Source: Argentina anserina
Lineage: Eukaryota; Streptophyta; Magnoliopsida; Rosales; Rosaceae
Reading direction: 5' to 3'
DNA length: 64,000 nucleotides
Assembly: GCF_933775445.1 (NCBI RefSeq)
Contig: NC_065875.1
Coordinates: 19,901,555 to 19,965,554, forward strand
A model generated the notes under the pieces. That model ran no database searches and was not told the origin of the DNA. It was given only the letters and a program-made list of their open reading frames with translations. The first letter of the stretch is position 1. Each line of letters starts with the position of its first letter. The translations under genes and the position numbers were made by a program. This document shows positions 1-10,891 of the stretch, piece by piece.

Positions 1-3000
1 TCTTTCATTTGCCTTCTCAAGCTGGTTTGTATTAAAATCATGATTATTAAAGTTTAGAAGACTGCATACCAGATGTCAATGAAAAGTTGAAAACTATTGT
101 CCCATCCTCCATTCTATTTATTGATAAGTACTAGTTACATATCTAGTAAGTCATTAAATTCAGTTGATGCGAATGGTTTGCAGTAATAGTAATAAGACTG
201 GAGCTACCACGGACCACACCCGGCTATAAAATATCACTAAGAAGCAAATTAAAATAAGTCCAGCAATAGTATTAAAGTAGTATGTAGAATATGTGCGAGG
301 ACATTCAGGCTGCTCAACAAAGAGATGACCTTGGTCCAGCATGTTTTATAGAGTGCAGAAAAGTTTTGATGCTAACTATTTAAAAAGCAATAACCCAACC
401 AAACCAACAAAAAAACAAACTGTGCACTTACTTCAATTTTAAGAGATTTACAGCTATCTCTTTCATGACTGAGATCATTTATAGCCTCCTCCAATCTGAA
501 AGACAATATAGACATTTCAAATAACCAATTGGCACAAACAAACAGCAAACAGGAATAAGAGAGTTGAATTTCACAGAACTGCTGACACCACCTTTCCACA
601 ACTGATGAATCTGTTCTCAACATAATCGAACGCTCAGTTACTTGGTCCATTATAACTAGTTCTTCTCCATTTGTATCAACCACCTGCTAACGGGGAGGAA
701 ACATAAGCACGAGGAATAAACAAACACCACGCAAACCATTTCTATGTTCAAGCATATCAGTTCTTTGGTAATTTGAATATCTTGAAACTTGAAAAGTTGA
801 TATAGAATTCCTACACTTAAAACCAGAAGCGTCTAATGCAAGGAAATTCATCATACCACTTATATGTGCAGCTATAAATGACCGAAAAATCTACAGCAGC
901 AAATAAACCATAATTGTGAAGTAATACGGAGACATACTTTCAAAGGTATGTGAACCCCCCTTGAGTCAGAGGCATGATCTTGCTGAGGTTTAATGGAAGA
1001 ATGCAAAGCCTCATTACAGTTGCCATCTTCACTTGAAGTATTCACAGGCGATGATCCTTTTTCAAATTTTTTACTTGTTTTTCTCTTATACCCTCTACTA
1101 CTAGAAGCATGACCATTCTGATTTGTGGGTGATTTCTCTTTATCAGACACTGAAGAATCTCTCTCTGGAAAGTCACTGGTACGTCTTCTTGGAGCATAGC
1201 CAATAGCATGGCAATTTTTAGACCTGGTAAAAGAGGATCCTGTAAATCGAAGTCACAACCTCAAGGTACTGAAATGACATGAAGAAAGAATGTAACTAAC
1301 CAGAACTCTTTCTGCATGCCAATCAATCGTTGCTCAAGTCTTTGAAGGACATTTGTCCTCTCAAAGCCTTGTTTGTCATGAGCTGGTTCAACAAAATTAG
1401 CTTCCAACACACCTATTACCAAAAGAGTGATTGGAATGGAGTAACATCGATTAACACTGCATGCCAAATACACCACTACAATGTATTCAAAATATAAAGT
1501 TTGGAAACTATGATAATATACCTATAACTCCACGACCATCACTGCCTGCAGCATTCCAAACACGCCAAAAAGGCTACCACAATGAAAAATAAAATTAGAA
1601 ACTTTCAAGAGAAGCAAGAATGGAGAATTTTGGGTCCATTAGTAACTGAAAATTACAAAAATACGTGTCATTTCCAAGTCAGTTTACAAAAACCAAACAA
1701 GGACATCACACGTCTTCAGGGAAAAAAAACAAGGAACTCATTGGACATTCTAACAGTTCATTGTCATGAATAATCCAGTATAACCTAGAATAATTCGGAG
1801 TCACAACAAGTAACATCAAGATTGTATTCTCTCAACGACGCTCTGAATTTAAACATGATAAAATTGTTTGTTTAAAGAAAAAAGGTGGCAATTACCTTTA
1901 TCAGTCTGTTTTTATGATAAACATTAAACCCTTGGATATCAATATGAGAATGTGCATCCTTCACAAAGCCAAGAGTCACTTTGGCAACCATCTGTAGAAA
2001 GAAGAGAAACATCAGGACTTTGATACATTCAAAACAAAGTAAACCTAATGCGGATTCTGTCTTCAAAAATTACATTTGAATCTTTTGCCATTCCCTCGGG
2101 AAGAATTAGAGGTTTGTACGTCACCACCTTTGTCATCATCATGTCATTCACTATATTGTGATGTTTGATATCTTGCCCCCGCAGAATGATTCTAAAGTGA
2201 GCTGGAAGCCTAAGATAGAGAATTGATGCATAACTCTGGCAAAATGAATTAAAAACCATGATTGTTAGTGAGTTCCTATGAGAAGCTATCTTTTTCAAAA
2301 ACAGTTTACATAGCATGGAATGATAAATTCAATGTCAGTTGAATGTATACTAACTATACACCTACCCTCAATGAATGTCGATAAGTTAAGAAGTGTCTAG
2401 AGTTTGGATATTGTTTAGACATCTGAATGCTCTTCTCGTCCCTGTTGACTCCTCTAATTTGAATGTCCTGTGATTCCAAACATGAAAAGTAAGACTTCAT
2501 ATCTAAGCTGCAGTGCCCTTTTTGACTTCACATAATGCAGAAAATAAGGTAATCAGTAAAACAGAGTCAAACGCACATGGGGATCAGTATCAAAATCAAG
2601 TTCCAGATGACCTTCATCATCCTCCCAAAGGTTGTATATTACAATCAGCGTGCCATGCCCTCTAAATAACTTGAACTGCAATTTGGCAAAGCACAAGAAC
2701 AACATGTCATTATATAGACAAAATTAACTAGTTTTCGTACAAAAGATATAGCTAACAAAAGCAGTAACTTGTAATAAACCAAGAAACAGTAAATATAAAA
2801 CATAAAACACATCCGATGTTCGGCCAAAAATATTGCACGCAAAGGATAAAGTGATACTAGCACAACTTCAGTGACTAGATTCTGATACATATTCCTGCAC
2901 ATATGCCTAGAATGCCAGCAATTTTTAACTTCTACAATACTTGTACATTAAGAGATTAGGGGTTTAACCCTTATATACTGGTAGATGCAGCTGTTAGCAA

Positions 3001-5490
3001 TAAGGGATCAAGCCAAGCACTAACAAGTCATGGAAATATAGAAGAGGACACCCTTATTAGCAAAATATTGAAAAAGAATACACATATACACTAAATTGGA
3101 TTTCTCTGTCATACACAGTCAGATCATGCATGCCAACAATAAGAACAAGTCAAATGAAACTAGCTGTACGAAAATAAAATGTCGGAAAATATATCTTAAA
3201 GAAAATGAAGAGAGCTAATTACTTGCTGCAGAAGATCTTCTTCACTTGCATAAGGAGACCACTGCACAATGGTTTCTAAATTTCTTGTCCAATCATCTGT
3301 AGAAGCCCGCATCATCTTGTTCCAACCTTTACCACTTTTCTCATAGTCAATCTTACAATAAAAGGAAAGAAAGAAATAAAGTCATACACAATATGAGAAA
3401 AGCCACAGAAGTTTCTGTGTGAAACCAATTTATATCAGTCTCTAATGTTGCTGTCGATAAGTATTGCTGTTCCAATCTTAAGTATATCGCTGCCTGATTA
3501 ACTACAGTAATCATAGATTCGATAAGGAAAAAATTCCTGTTTCTTAACTTTTGTCCAGAAATGCAGCAGATGACAGATGGAAAATCCTTGGCTGATTAAC
3601 TACAGTGATCGATCACAGATTTGATAAGGAAAAAAAAGTCATGTTTCTTAACTTTTATCCAGAACGCTTAAACTAACTATAATTACTTCAATATGAGAGC
3701 AGTCAAAAATCCGAACCAGTAAAAATCGTATCACTATGTACCCAAAAAATTCTTACCGTGGGAACCACTATATCTTCTTTCCCAGTAGCCCTCAGAAAAG
3801 TGTAAGATAGCAATCCAATAGTCTGTGTTGGGCTGAGAGAAAAGGATGAGTTGATTACTTTTCATGTTTGCAATTATACAAGTATGAACGAGCTGAATGT
3901 AGGTATAAAAACAGAGAGGAAGTCTCTACTACTTCAGCAAGTGGCGTTAGAATCATACACAAGGCCAGCTATTCATGAATTGATCCATTTCATTGATCCC
4001 CTGACAGATTTTTCAAGTGATATTTAGACAAAGACAACCTAGGAGTAAGAGTGTAAGACAAACCTTGTTCCATTGATCCCCTGACACCGAGAGAACACTA
4101 TAACATCTGCTCCTAATCGCATAGTACTAGTCTTAAATCCATTTCCATCTAACACAAATTATGAGAACAACAGAAAAATTATTAGTCTAACAATCTTCCT
4201 TGTTATACTACTTGTTAAAAAAAAAAAGCATCTCACATTGACCAATTGTATTTGCCATTTTGCTTTTAGCTGAATAGCCAAGAGACATGCACTGTCTCAT
4301 TTTATCAGGAGTCATTCCACCACCATTATCTGCAGTCAGCAAGTTATACAGAAACCAATCATTAATGATTTGTTTGAAGTGCAAAGAGTGATGTTTCTCA
4401 CAAATAGCAAATAAATTTGGGAATTCTAAAATTCGATTGGAAAAGTAATAGCACAAACATCACGCCACAGTTTCATGACAACAAAGTAATATTAGATGTA
4501 GTCAAATACCTTCCACGACAAGCATCAAACTCCCATCCTTTTTGTTTTTCAACATGTCGATATTAGCATAAGTGGCTCCATTGCAGACCTGGCCAAACAC
4601 AAATACTCGTTGAACATGCAGTAGAATAAACCAAATTCCCTACTAGGATAAGTCCATACGCGGAATGCATCGAAACATATAAAAGATAAGTTTAATTACC
4701 TCATCTAAAGAATTGTCTAGCAACTCCGCGAAAGCTGCAAAGAGAAAAAAGATCACAAACCGTCCTTGACATTGTATGATAAACCTCATTCAGCACTTGA
4801 GAGACAACACAACCTACCTCCCAGCGCCCATTTGTGACTAGTGGCATTCGAATGCAGAAACTTGGGGTGAATTCTAGCATGATCCATCCCAACTGCAAAT
4901 TGCGCCATCACGAAATATAATCAAATCACTAAAAAAACACGACATAAATTCTAATTTCTTACAGAAAAATGATCGAATACATAGCAAGCCTGCGAAAATT
5001 TACCAGTAGAAAACCCAGAATTAGAATCGTTCTTGTCCTTGTCGCCTTCATAATCCCCGGCTTTCCAGAACTGCTTGCATCCCCGTAAAACCGAATTACC
5101 TTCTTGATTATTATTACTATTAACAGTCATCGTTTTATTACTATTTTGGCCAATCTTCTGCTTCACGCAAGTTGAGTCCGGCAGAACCCGCGCCATCGTC
5201 AGCGGCACATCCGCCGTGACAGGCAAGTCTTGTTGAAACCCTAGCGCGGTCGCGCCGCCGCGTTTCGGTTTCTTCGCCGGGGGAGGAGATGAATCGTCGG
5301 AGTTACGTTCGTTTCTGGACTTGCATGTGATGGACTCGATGAAGGCGGTGGTGGCGAGGTCGTCTTCGATGTCGGAGGACTCGACGGAGTTGCTGCTGCT
5401 CTCACTGTCGCTGCTGATGTCGATCGGCGCGGTGGGAATCGCGGCGGTTTTGGCGAGTTCGGGGATTTCTTGCTTGACGGCGGAGGCCAT
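1..5490 (-). CDS. MORC: MORC-family GHKL ATPase (MORC4/5/7 type), 3' end cut by window edge
   Basis: Nuclear ATPase of the Microrchidia family; plant members compact chromatin and help silence transposons with RNA-directed DNA methylation (family knowledge). Exons by eye: 5490-5004, 4892-4818, 4734-4700, 4588-4510, 4329-4237, 4148-4064, 3832-3757, 3351-3223, 2675-2577, 2467-2366, 2235-2074, 1991-1896, 1573-1522, 1412-1301, 1223-938, 683-592, 495-432, and 21 onward out of the window. All phases close, giving about 715 residues so far. An acidic, Ser-rich N-terminus with a basic KKPKR patch is followed by the GHKL ATPase: AELLDNSLDE (Asn near residue 195), DNGGGM (about 226-231) and GQYGNGFK (about 255). 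An S5-like domain, the conserved NCHAIGYAPRR segment (exon 15), a low-complexity linker and the start of a coiled coil (exons 17-18) follow. The start is the first ATG, 110 bp below a TATA box. AELLDNSLDEV and NGATYANIDML fit MORC4/5/7 better than MORC1/2/6. No break is seen. Confidence 0.93.
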
Positions 5491-5599
5491 GGTGGTTGTA
5501 GGCGACAGTGTTGGGAAGGGAGAATTGAGAGTGGGGGATTTTTGGGGGGTGAAAATTGTGGGGGGTTTGAAATTGGAGGAAGAGGAGAAGATGGAGAGT

Positions 5600-5605
5600 T
5601 ATATA
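5600..5605 (-). promoter_or_regulatory. Probable TATA box of the MORC gene
   Basis: Read on the minus strand, TATATAAC lies about 110 bp upstream of the MORC start codon, a usual distance for a TATA box plus a short 5' UTR. A second TATATA-rich stretch lies about 30 bp further upstream. In the duplicated copy of this region near 9000 the box has changed to TATAGAAC. Confidence 0.55.
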
Positions 5606-5837
5606 CCGACTCGGACGCCGACCATATATACGGACAGAGAGGAGAAGTGGCGCGACAGGCTGTCTATTTTTTCTTTCCATACAGGCAACCCGACCAATTT
5701 TCCACTTTACATATTTTAATATATTTTTATTAGCTTTCTTCGAGGTATGTAGTTTATGTTTAGTTCGTTTTTATTTAATTAAATTTGAATTAGGTCAAAA
5801 TTTGATTTTTATGTTTTATATTCAAACTCTGTTATGT

Positions 5838-6980
5838 TTTAAAAAAACTTAAGCTGAGTTCTGGTTTATTTTATTAAATGAGATTGAACTTTAATCGAGC
5901 TGGTTTAGTTAACATGAAATTAAATTTTTTAAATTTTAAATTAAAAAAAAATAAAATAAAATATCATTACATCACACAAAATTTCTTTTATTTGTAATAA
6001 ATTAAAAATAAGAAATCAAACTCGTTATATATTGGATCTAATTCTCATATATTATAAAAACAGAGAATTTATTTATTCTATGTGTTTAATTTAATTTAGA
6101 CTAATTCATTTCCATATTTTGTATAATATCTTGACAAAAAAAAAGAATGTGAAATTCCGTCAATTTTCCGAGAACCACCACTTTTAGCGGTACTATTATG
6201 GCGGAGCACCACCACTTTTAGTGGTGCCATGCATTTTCCAGCTAATTTTATGAAGGAGCAAGCGAGAAGCAACACATTATTCTATCACAACTAGATCTCA
6301 TCTTTTTAGTTGAGATTTAACTACACTACTTTCAATCTCGTTCACTACTGGCCGTAGAATTCATGCTCAACCACCATTAGATATAAATCTAAGGGTGAGG
6401 AGAATCTTTTTAAAATTAAGTTATTTTATTTTCAACTCTTGAATTTATATCTAATGGTGGTTGAGCATGAATTTCATGGTCATGTAGTGACTGTGTGCAC
6501 GGGACTGACACTACTTTTCTCTATTTCTCACAAAATTATGGCTCTCCATTGTCCAAAAAATCCACACTTATATTATATAAAAATCTGATTTGTTTTAGGT
6601 ATAATCATCACCTCTAATTCCATAATTAACTAACCATCCACTCACTTCTTCCATGATCATTCACTTCATCCTTTATCACCAACTTCCTTCTATGATCACC
6701 CACTTCTTTCCATGATCACCCACTTCCTTCCATGATCACTCACTTCCTCTTTTATCACCAATTTCCTCCTTTATCACCAACTTCCTCTTTTATCACCAAC
6801 TTTCTCCTTTATCACCAACTTCCTTCTATGATTACCCACTTACTTCTTTATCACCCACTTCCTTCCATGATCACTCACTTCCACCTTTAACACTCACTTC
6901 CTTCTATGATCACTCACTTCCTTCTTTATCTCTCATTTTCTTTCATGATCGCCCATTTCATTCTTTATCACTCACTTCTT
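5838..6980. repeat. hAT-derived repeat unit 1
   Basis: This unit of about 1.1 kb begins with a GAGCT-type hAT subterminal motif followed by an AT-rich part. It then has a CACCACCACTTTTAGTGG motif and a degenerate array of CACCCACTTCCTCCATGAT-like units. A diverged second unit starts at 6981. Between 6340 and 6480 an ATTCATGCTCAACCACCATT segment recurs in inverted orientation. No coding sequence is seen. Confidence 0.7.
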
Positions 6981-6985
6981 GAAAA
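6640..6985. repeat. Degenerate minisatellite, CACCCACTTCC type
   Basis: Irregular 12- to 20-bp units alternate ATGATCACCCACTTCCTTC with TTTATCACCAACTTCCTCC. The same array recurs at about 7610-8180, 9920-10055, 10553-10891 and 13418-13470, always inside the hAT-derived units. Confidence 0.8.
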
Positions 6986-8180
6986 AACTTGAGCTGGGCT
7001 CAGACTCACTCATTTTATTAGATAAGATCGAACTTCAATCGAATCGGCTTAGATCACACGAAATTAAAATTTTAAAAATTAAAAAATATATATAATGTCA
7101 TTACATCACACAAAATATCTTTTATTTGTAATAAACTAAAAATAAGAAATCAAACTCGTTATATGTTGGATCTAATTCTCATATATTTTAATGCCCTAAA
7201 ACATGGAATTTACTTATTCTATGTGTTTAATTTAATTTAGACTAATTTATTTCCACGTTTTGTAGACTATGTTGACAAAAAGAGAAAAATTTGCAATTCC
7301 AGCAATTTTCTGAGCACCACCACTTTTAGCGATACTATTATGGTGGAGCACCACCACTTTTAGTGGTACTATTATGGCGGAGCATCACCACTTTTAGTGG
7401 TGTCATGCATTTTCCGGGTAATTTTATGGAGGCGCAACATGTTGTTCTATCGCAATTAGATCCAATCTTTTTAGTTGAGATTTAACTACACAACTTTTCT
7501 CTCATTCTCACAAAATCATGGCTCCAAATTGTCCAAAAATCGACACCTATATTATGATAAAATATGATTTGATTTTGGATGTAATCATCACCTCTAAGTC
7601 CATCATTACCTAATCATCCACCCACTTCCTTCCATAATTACCCATTTCCTTTTTTATCACTCACTTCTTACATGATCATTCACTTCCTCCATGATCACCC
7701 ACTTCCTCTTTTTCACCCACTTCCTCCATGATCACCCACTTCCTTTTATGATCACCCATTTACTCGTTTATCACCCACTTCCTTGCATGATCACCCAATT
7801 TCTTCTTTATCACCCACTTTTTCATGATCATTTACTTTCTCTATATCACCCTTCTTCCATGATCACTCACTTCCTCCTTTATCACCAACTTCCTTCATGA
7901 TCACCCACTTCCTCATTTTCTTCCATGATCACCCACTTCATTCCATGGTCACCCACTTCCTCTATGATCACCTACTTCCTTGCATGATCAGCCTCTTCCT
8001 TCTTTATCACCAATTTCTTCCATGATCATTTCCTTCCTCCATATCACCCACTTCTTCCATGATCACATATTTCCTCCTTTATCACTCACTTCCTCCATAA
8101 GCACCCACTTCCTCCTTTATCACCCACTTCTTTCATGATCACCCACTTCTTCCATAATCACTCACTTCCTAGATGATCAC
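6981..8180. repeat. hAT-derived repeat unit 2
   Basis: This is a diverged copy of the unit at 5838, with the same order of subterminal motif, AT-rich part, CACTTTTAGTGGT motif and CACCCACTTCC array. The array is longest here, about 7610-8180. Open frames in it merely translate the simple array and are not genes. Confidence 0.7.
7610..8180. repeat. Degenerate minisatellite, longest CACCCACTTCC array
   Basis: This is the second and longest array of the family, about 570 bp. It ends exactly where the LTR fragment beginning TGTAATACCCC starts at 8181, preceded by ATCAC. That is the same target word seen at the complete LTR at 10892, so the pair probably descends from one insertion before duplication. 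Confidence 0.75.
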
Positions 8181-8925
8181 TGTAATACCCCAAATTTTAG
8201 TATTTACTATTTAGTACTCTGAGGTTATATTAACTTAGAATTAATTCAATTTTTCTTCTAATATTTCTCTTTAAAACCCAATGATGTTAAGGTTCATGCT
8301 TTCAAAGATATAAAATTTCTTTTTGTAAGTATTAGACCACGATTTGAGTACGTTAGCTCATATTCTTACGTATACTCAATACTTTGTAATCGAGTTTAAG
8401 ACTAATACTAATAGTATTATATTTTTATGCATTATATTAGTGTTAGATAGTGCAAATATATTGAAAATCTTATGAAAATAATATACTAAATTCCTTTACT
8501 TTTTTTAGAATAACACGTATAAATGTGTTTGTTATATCTACCTATATATATATATATATAAGCATTGAACCTAGTTGAATTTTACCCCATCATACTATTT
8601 GTTTTTTTTTCTTTTTCAACAATCACACTAATTAGCTAGGTCATCACTCAATATTAATTATTGAGAAGGGTAGGTGAGAATGAATTTTTGTGTTCCATCA
8701 CACTATTTGTTTTTTATTTATTTTTTCTTTGTCAACAACCACACTAACTAGCTAGATCATCACTCAATATTAGTTATTGAGAAGGGTGGGTGAGAATTGA
8801 ATTTTTGTGTTCCATCACACTATTTGTTTTTTTTTCTTTTTTTATTTGTCAACAACCACACTAACAAGGTAGGTCATCACTAAATATTAATTATTGAAAA
8901 TGGTGGATGAAAATTGAATAATTTT
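8181..8925 (+). mobile_element. Truncated LTR (5' part), copy of the LTR at 10892
   Basis: It starts TGTAATACCCC after ATCAC and matches the first part of the complete solo LTR at 10892-13417. That part includes a roughly 110-bp tandem motif (CATCACACTATTTG ... CACTCAATATTAATTATTGAG) present three times. It stops abruptly at the junction with the MORC-promoter copy, so it was cut by the segmental duplication. Confidence 0.75.
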
Positions 8926-9174
8926 AGGGGTGAAAATTATGGGGGGTTTCAAATTGGAGGAAGAGGCGAAGATGGAGAGTTCTATACCGACTCAGACGCT
9001 GACCATATATACGGAGAGAAAAAGGAGAAGTGGTGCGACAAGCTGTCTGTTTTGGAAAGAAATAAATAGAGGCAACCCGACCAATTTTCCACGTTACATA
9101 TTAAAAAAAATTCTATTAGCATTCTTCGAGGTATGCCGTCCGAGAAAAAGCACTTTGCTTCGTACATATATTAG
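8926..9174 (-). repeat. Duplicated MORC 5' UTR/promoter segment
   Basis: About 200 bp closely matches 5548-5745, the MORC leader and upstream region, with scattered substitutions and small indels. The copy has no MORC coding exon and its TATA box is mutated, so it is probably not an active MORC promoter. It ends at TATATTAG, the TSD of the hAT element that follows. Confidence 0.85.
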
Positions 9175-9302
9175 TAGGGGTGTAATTGAGCCGAGCCGAA
9201 CCAAATACTAGGTTGTACATGTTTAGCTCATTTTCATTTGATTGAGCTTTAATCGGGCCAAAATTTGATTATTTTTGTTTATATTCAAGTTCGGCTCGTC
9301 TT

Positions 9303-10057
9303 AAAAAAACTCGAGTTGGGTTCGGGTTGGCTCATTTTATTAGATGAGATCGAACTTGAATCGAGCCGGTTTGGATTACACAAAATTAAAATTTTAAAAT
9401 TAAAAAAAAAATCAAAATCTAATGTCATTACATCACACAAAATCTCTTTTATTTGGAATAAACTAAAAATAAGAAATCAAACTCGTTATATGTTGGATCA
9501 TAATTTTCATATATTCTAATGCCTTAAAACATGGAATTCACTTATTCTATATGCTTAATTTAATTTATATACTAATTCATTTCCATGTTTTGTAGAAAAT
9601 CTTGACAAGAAGAAAAAATTTTGAAATTCCGGCAATTTTCTAAGCACCACCACTTTTAGTTGTACTATTATGGCTGAGCAACACCACTTGTAGTGGTGCC
9701 ATGCATTCTCCAACTAATTTTATGGAAAAGTAAGGGAGGAGCAACACATTGTTCTATCACAACTAGATCTCATCTTTTTTAGTTGAGATTTAACTCCACT
9801 ATTTTTCTCTCTTTCTCACAAAATCATGGCTTCCCATTGTCCAAAAATATACACATATATTATGCAAATATCTTATTTGATTTTGGGTGTAATAATAACC
9901 TCTAGGTCCATCATTACCTAGTCATCCACCCACTTCCTCCATGATCACCCACTTCTTCTATGATCATTCATTTATTCCATAATCACTTACTTCCTCCTTT
10001 ATCACTCACTTCCTTCTATGATCACCAACTTCCTTCTTTCTTTATCACCCACTTATT
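9303..10057. repeat. hAT-derived repeat unit 3
   Basis: The order matches units 1 and 2: GAGTTGGGTTCGGGTTGGCTC, an AT-rich part, the CACCACCACTTTTAG motif and a short CACCCACTTCC array (about 9920-10055). No coding signal is seen. Confidence 0.65.
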
Positions 10058-10891
10058 GAAAGAACTCGAGCTGGGCTCATGCTGACTCATTTTATTAGAT
10101 GAGATCGAACTTGAATCGAGCCGGATTGGATCCCACGAAATTAAAATTTTAAAATTAAAAAAAATCAAAATCTAATGTCATTGCATCACACAAAATCTCT
10201 TTTATTTGTAATAAACTAAAAATAAGAAATCAAACTCGTTATATGTTAGATCATAATTCTCATATATTCTAATGCTGTAAAACATGAAATTTACTTATTC
10301 TATGTGGTTAATTTAATTTAGACTAATTCATTTCCATGTTTTGTAAAATATCTTGACAAGAAGAGAAAAATGTGAAATTCTGGCAATTTTCCGAGCACCA
10401 CCACTTTTAGTGGTGCGATGCATTTTCCAGCTTATTTTAAGGAGGAGCAAGGGAGAAGTAACACATTGTTCTATCACAACTAGATCTCACATATATTATA
10501 GAAAAATCTGATTTGATTTTGGGTGTAATCATAATCCCTAGGTCCATCATTACCTAGTCATCCACCTACTTCCTCCATGATCACCCGCTTCTTCCATGAT
10601 CACCAATTTCTTCCATGATCACCCACTTCCTTCTTTGTCACCCACTTCTTCCATGATCATCCACTTCGTCCATGATCACCCACTTCCTCCTTTATCACCC
10701 ACTTCCTTGCATGATCACCCACTTATTTCTTTATCACCTACTTCTTCCATTATCACTCACTTCCTCATTTATTACCTACTTCCTCTATGATCACTCACTT
10801 CTTCTATGATCACACACTTATTTTCATGATCACCCACTTCCTTCTATGATCACTCACTTTTTTCATGATCACCCACGCCCACCATGATCAC
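10058..10891. repeat. hAT-derived repeat unit 4
   Basis: This is the fourth copy of the unit, ending in the array at about 10553-10891 into which the solo LTR at 10892 was inserted. The array resumes beyond the LTR at 13418. Confidence 0.65.

Larger units (their letters stand above)
5548..8925. repeat. Segmental tandem duplication, block A
   Basis: The block starts in the MORC 5' UTR/promoter, runs through two hAT-derived repeat units, and ends inside a truncated LTR. The same order recurs from about 8926 to about 11545 (block B). The junction at about 8920-8930 fuses LTR sequence to MORC 5' UTR sequence at a shared GGGGTGAAAATT. Block A has lost about 90 bp that includes the hAT left terminus, which block B retains. 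This is seen by direct comparison; the exact edges are approximate. Confidence 0.75.

Noticed and set aside
5321..5733. Open frames on the plus strand across MORC exon 1
   Set aside because: They are antisense to the well-supported MORC first exon and its leader, and resemble no protein.
7691..7900. Small protein rich in HPLPSMITHF repeats, and a similar one at 10596
   Set aside because: They only translate the CACCCACTTCC minisatellite.
6640..8180. CRISPR-like regular array
   Set aside because: Units are degenerate with no unique spacers, and this is a plant nuclear sequence.
8930..9211. Open frame over the second copy of the MORC promoter
   Set aside because: It is duplicated leader sequence with no family resemblance.
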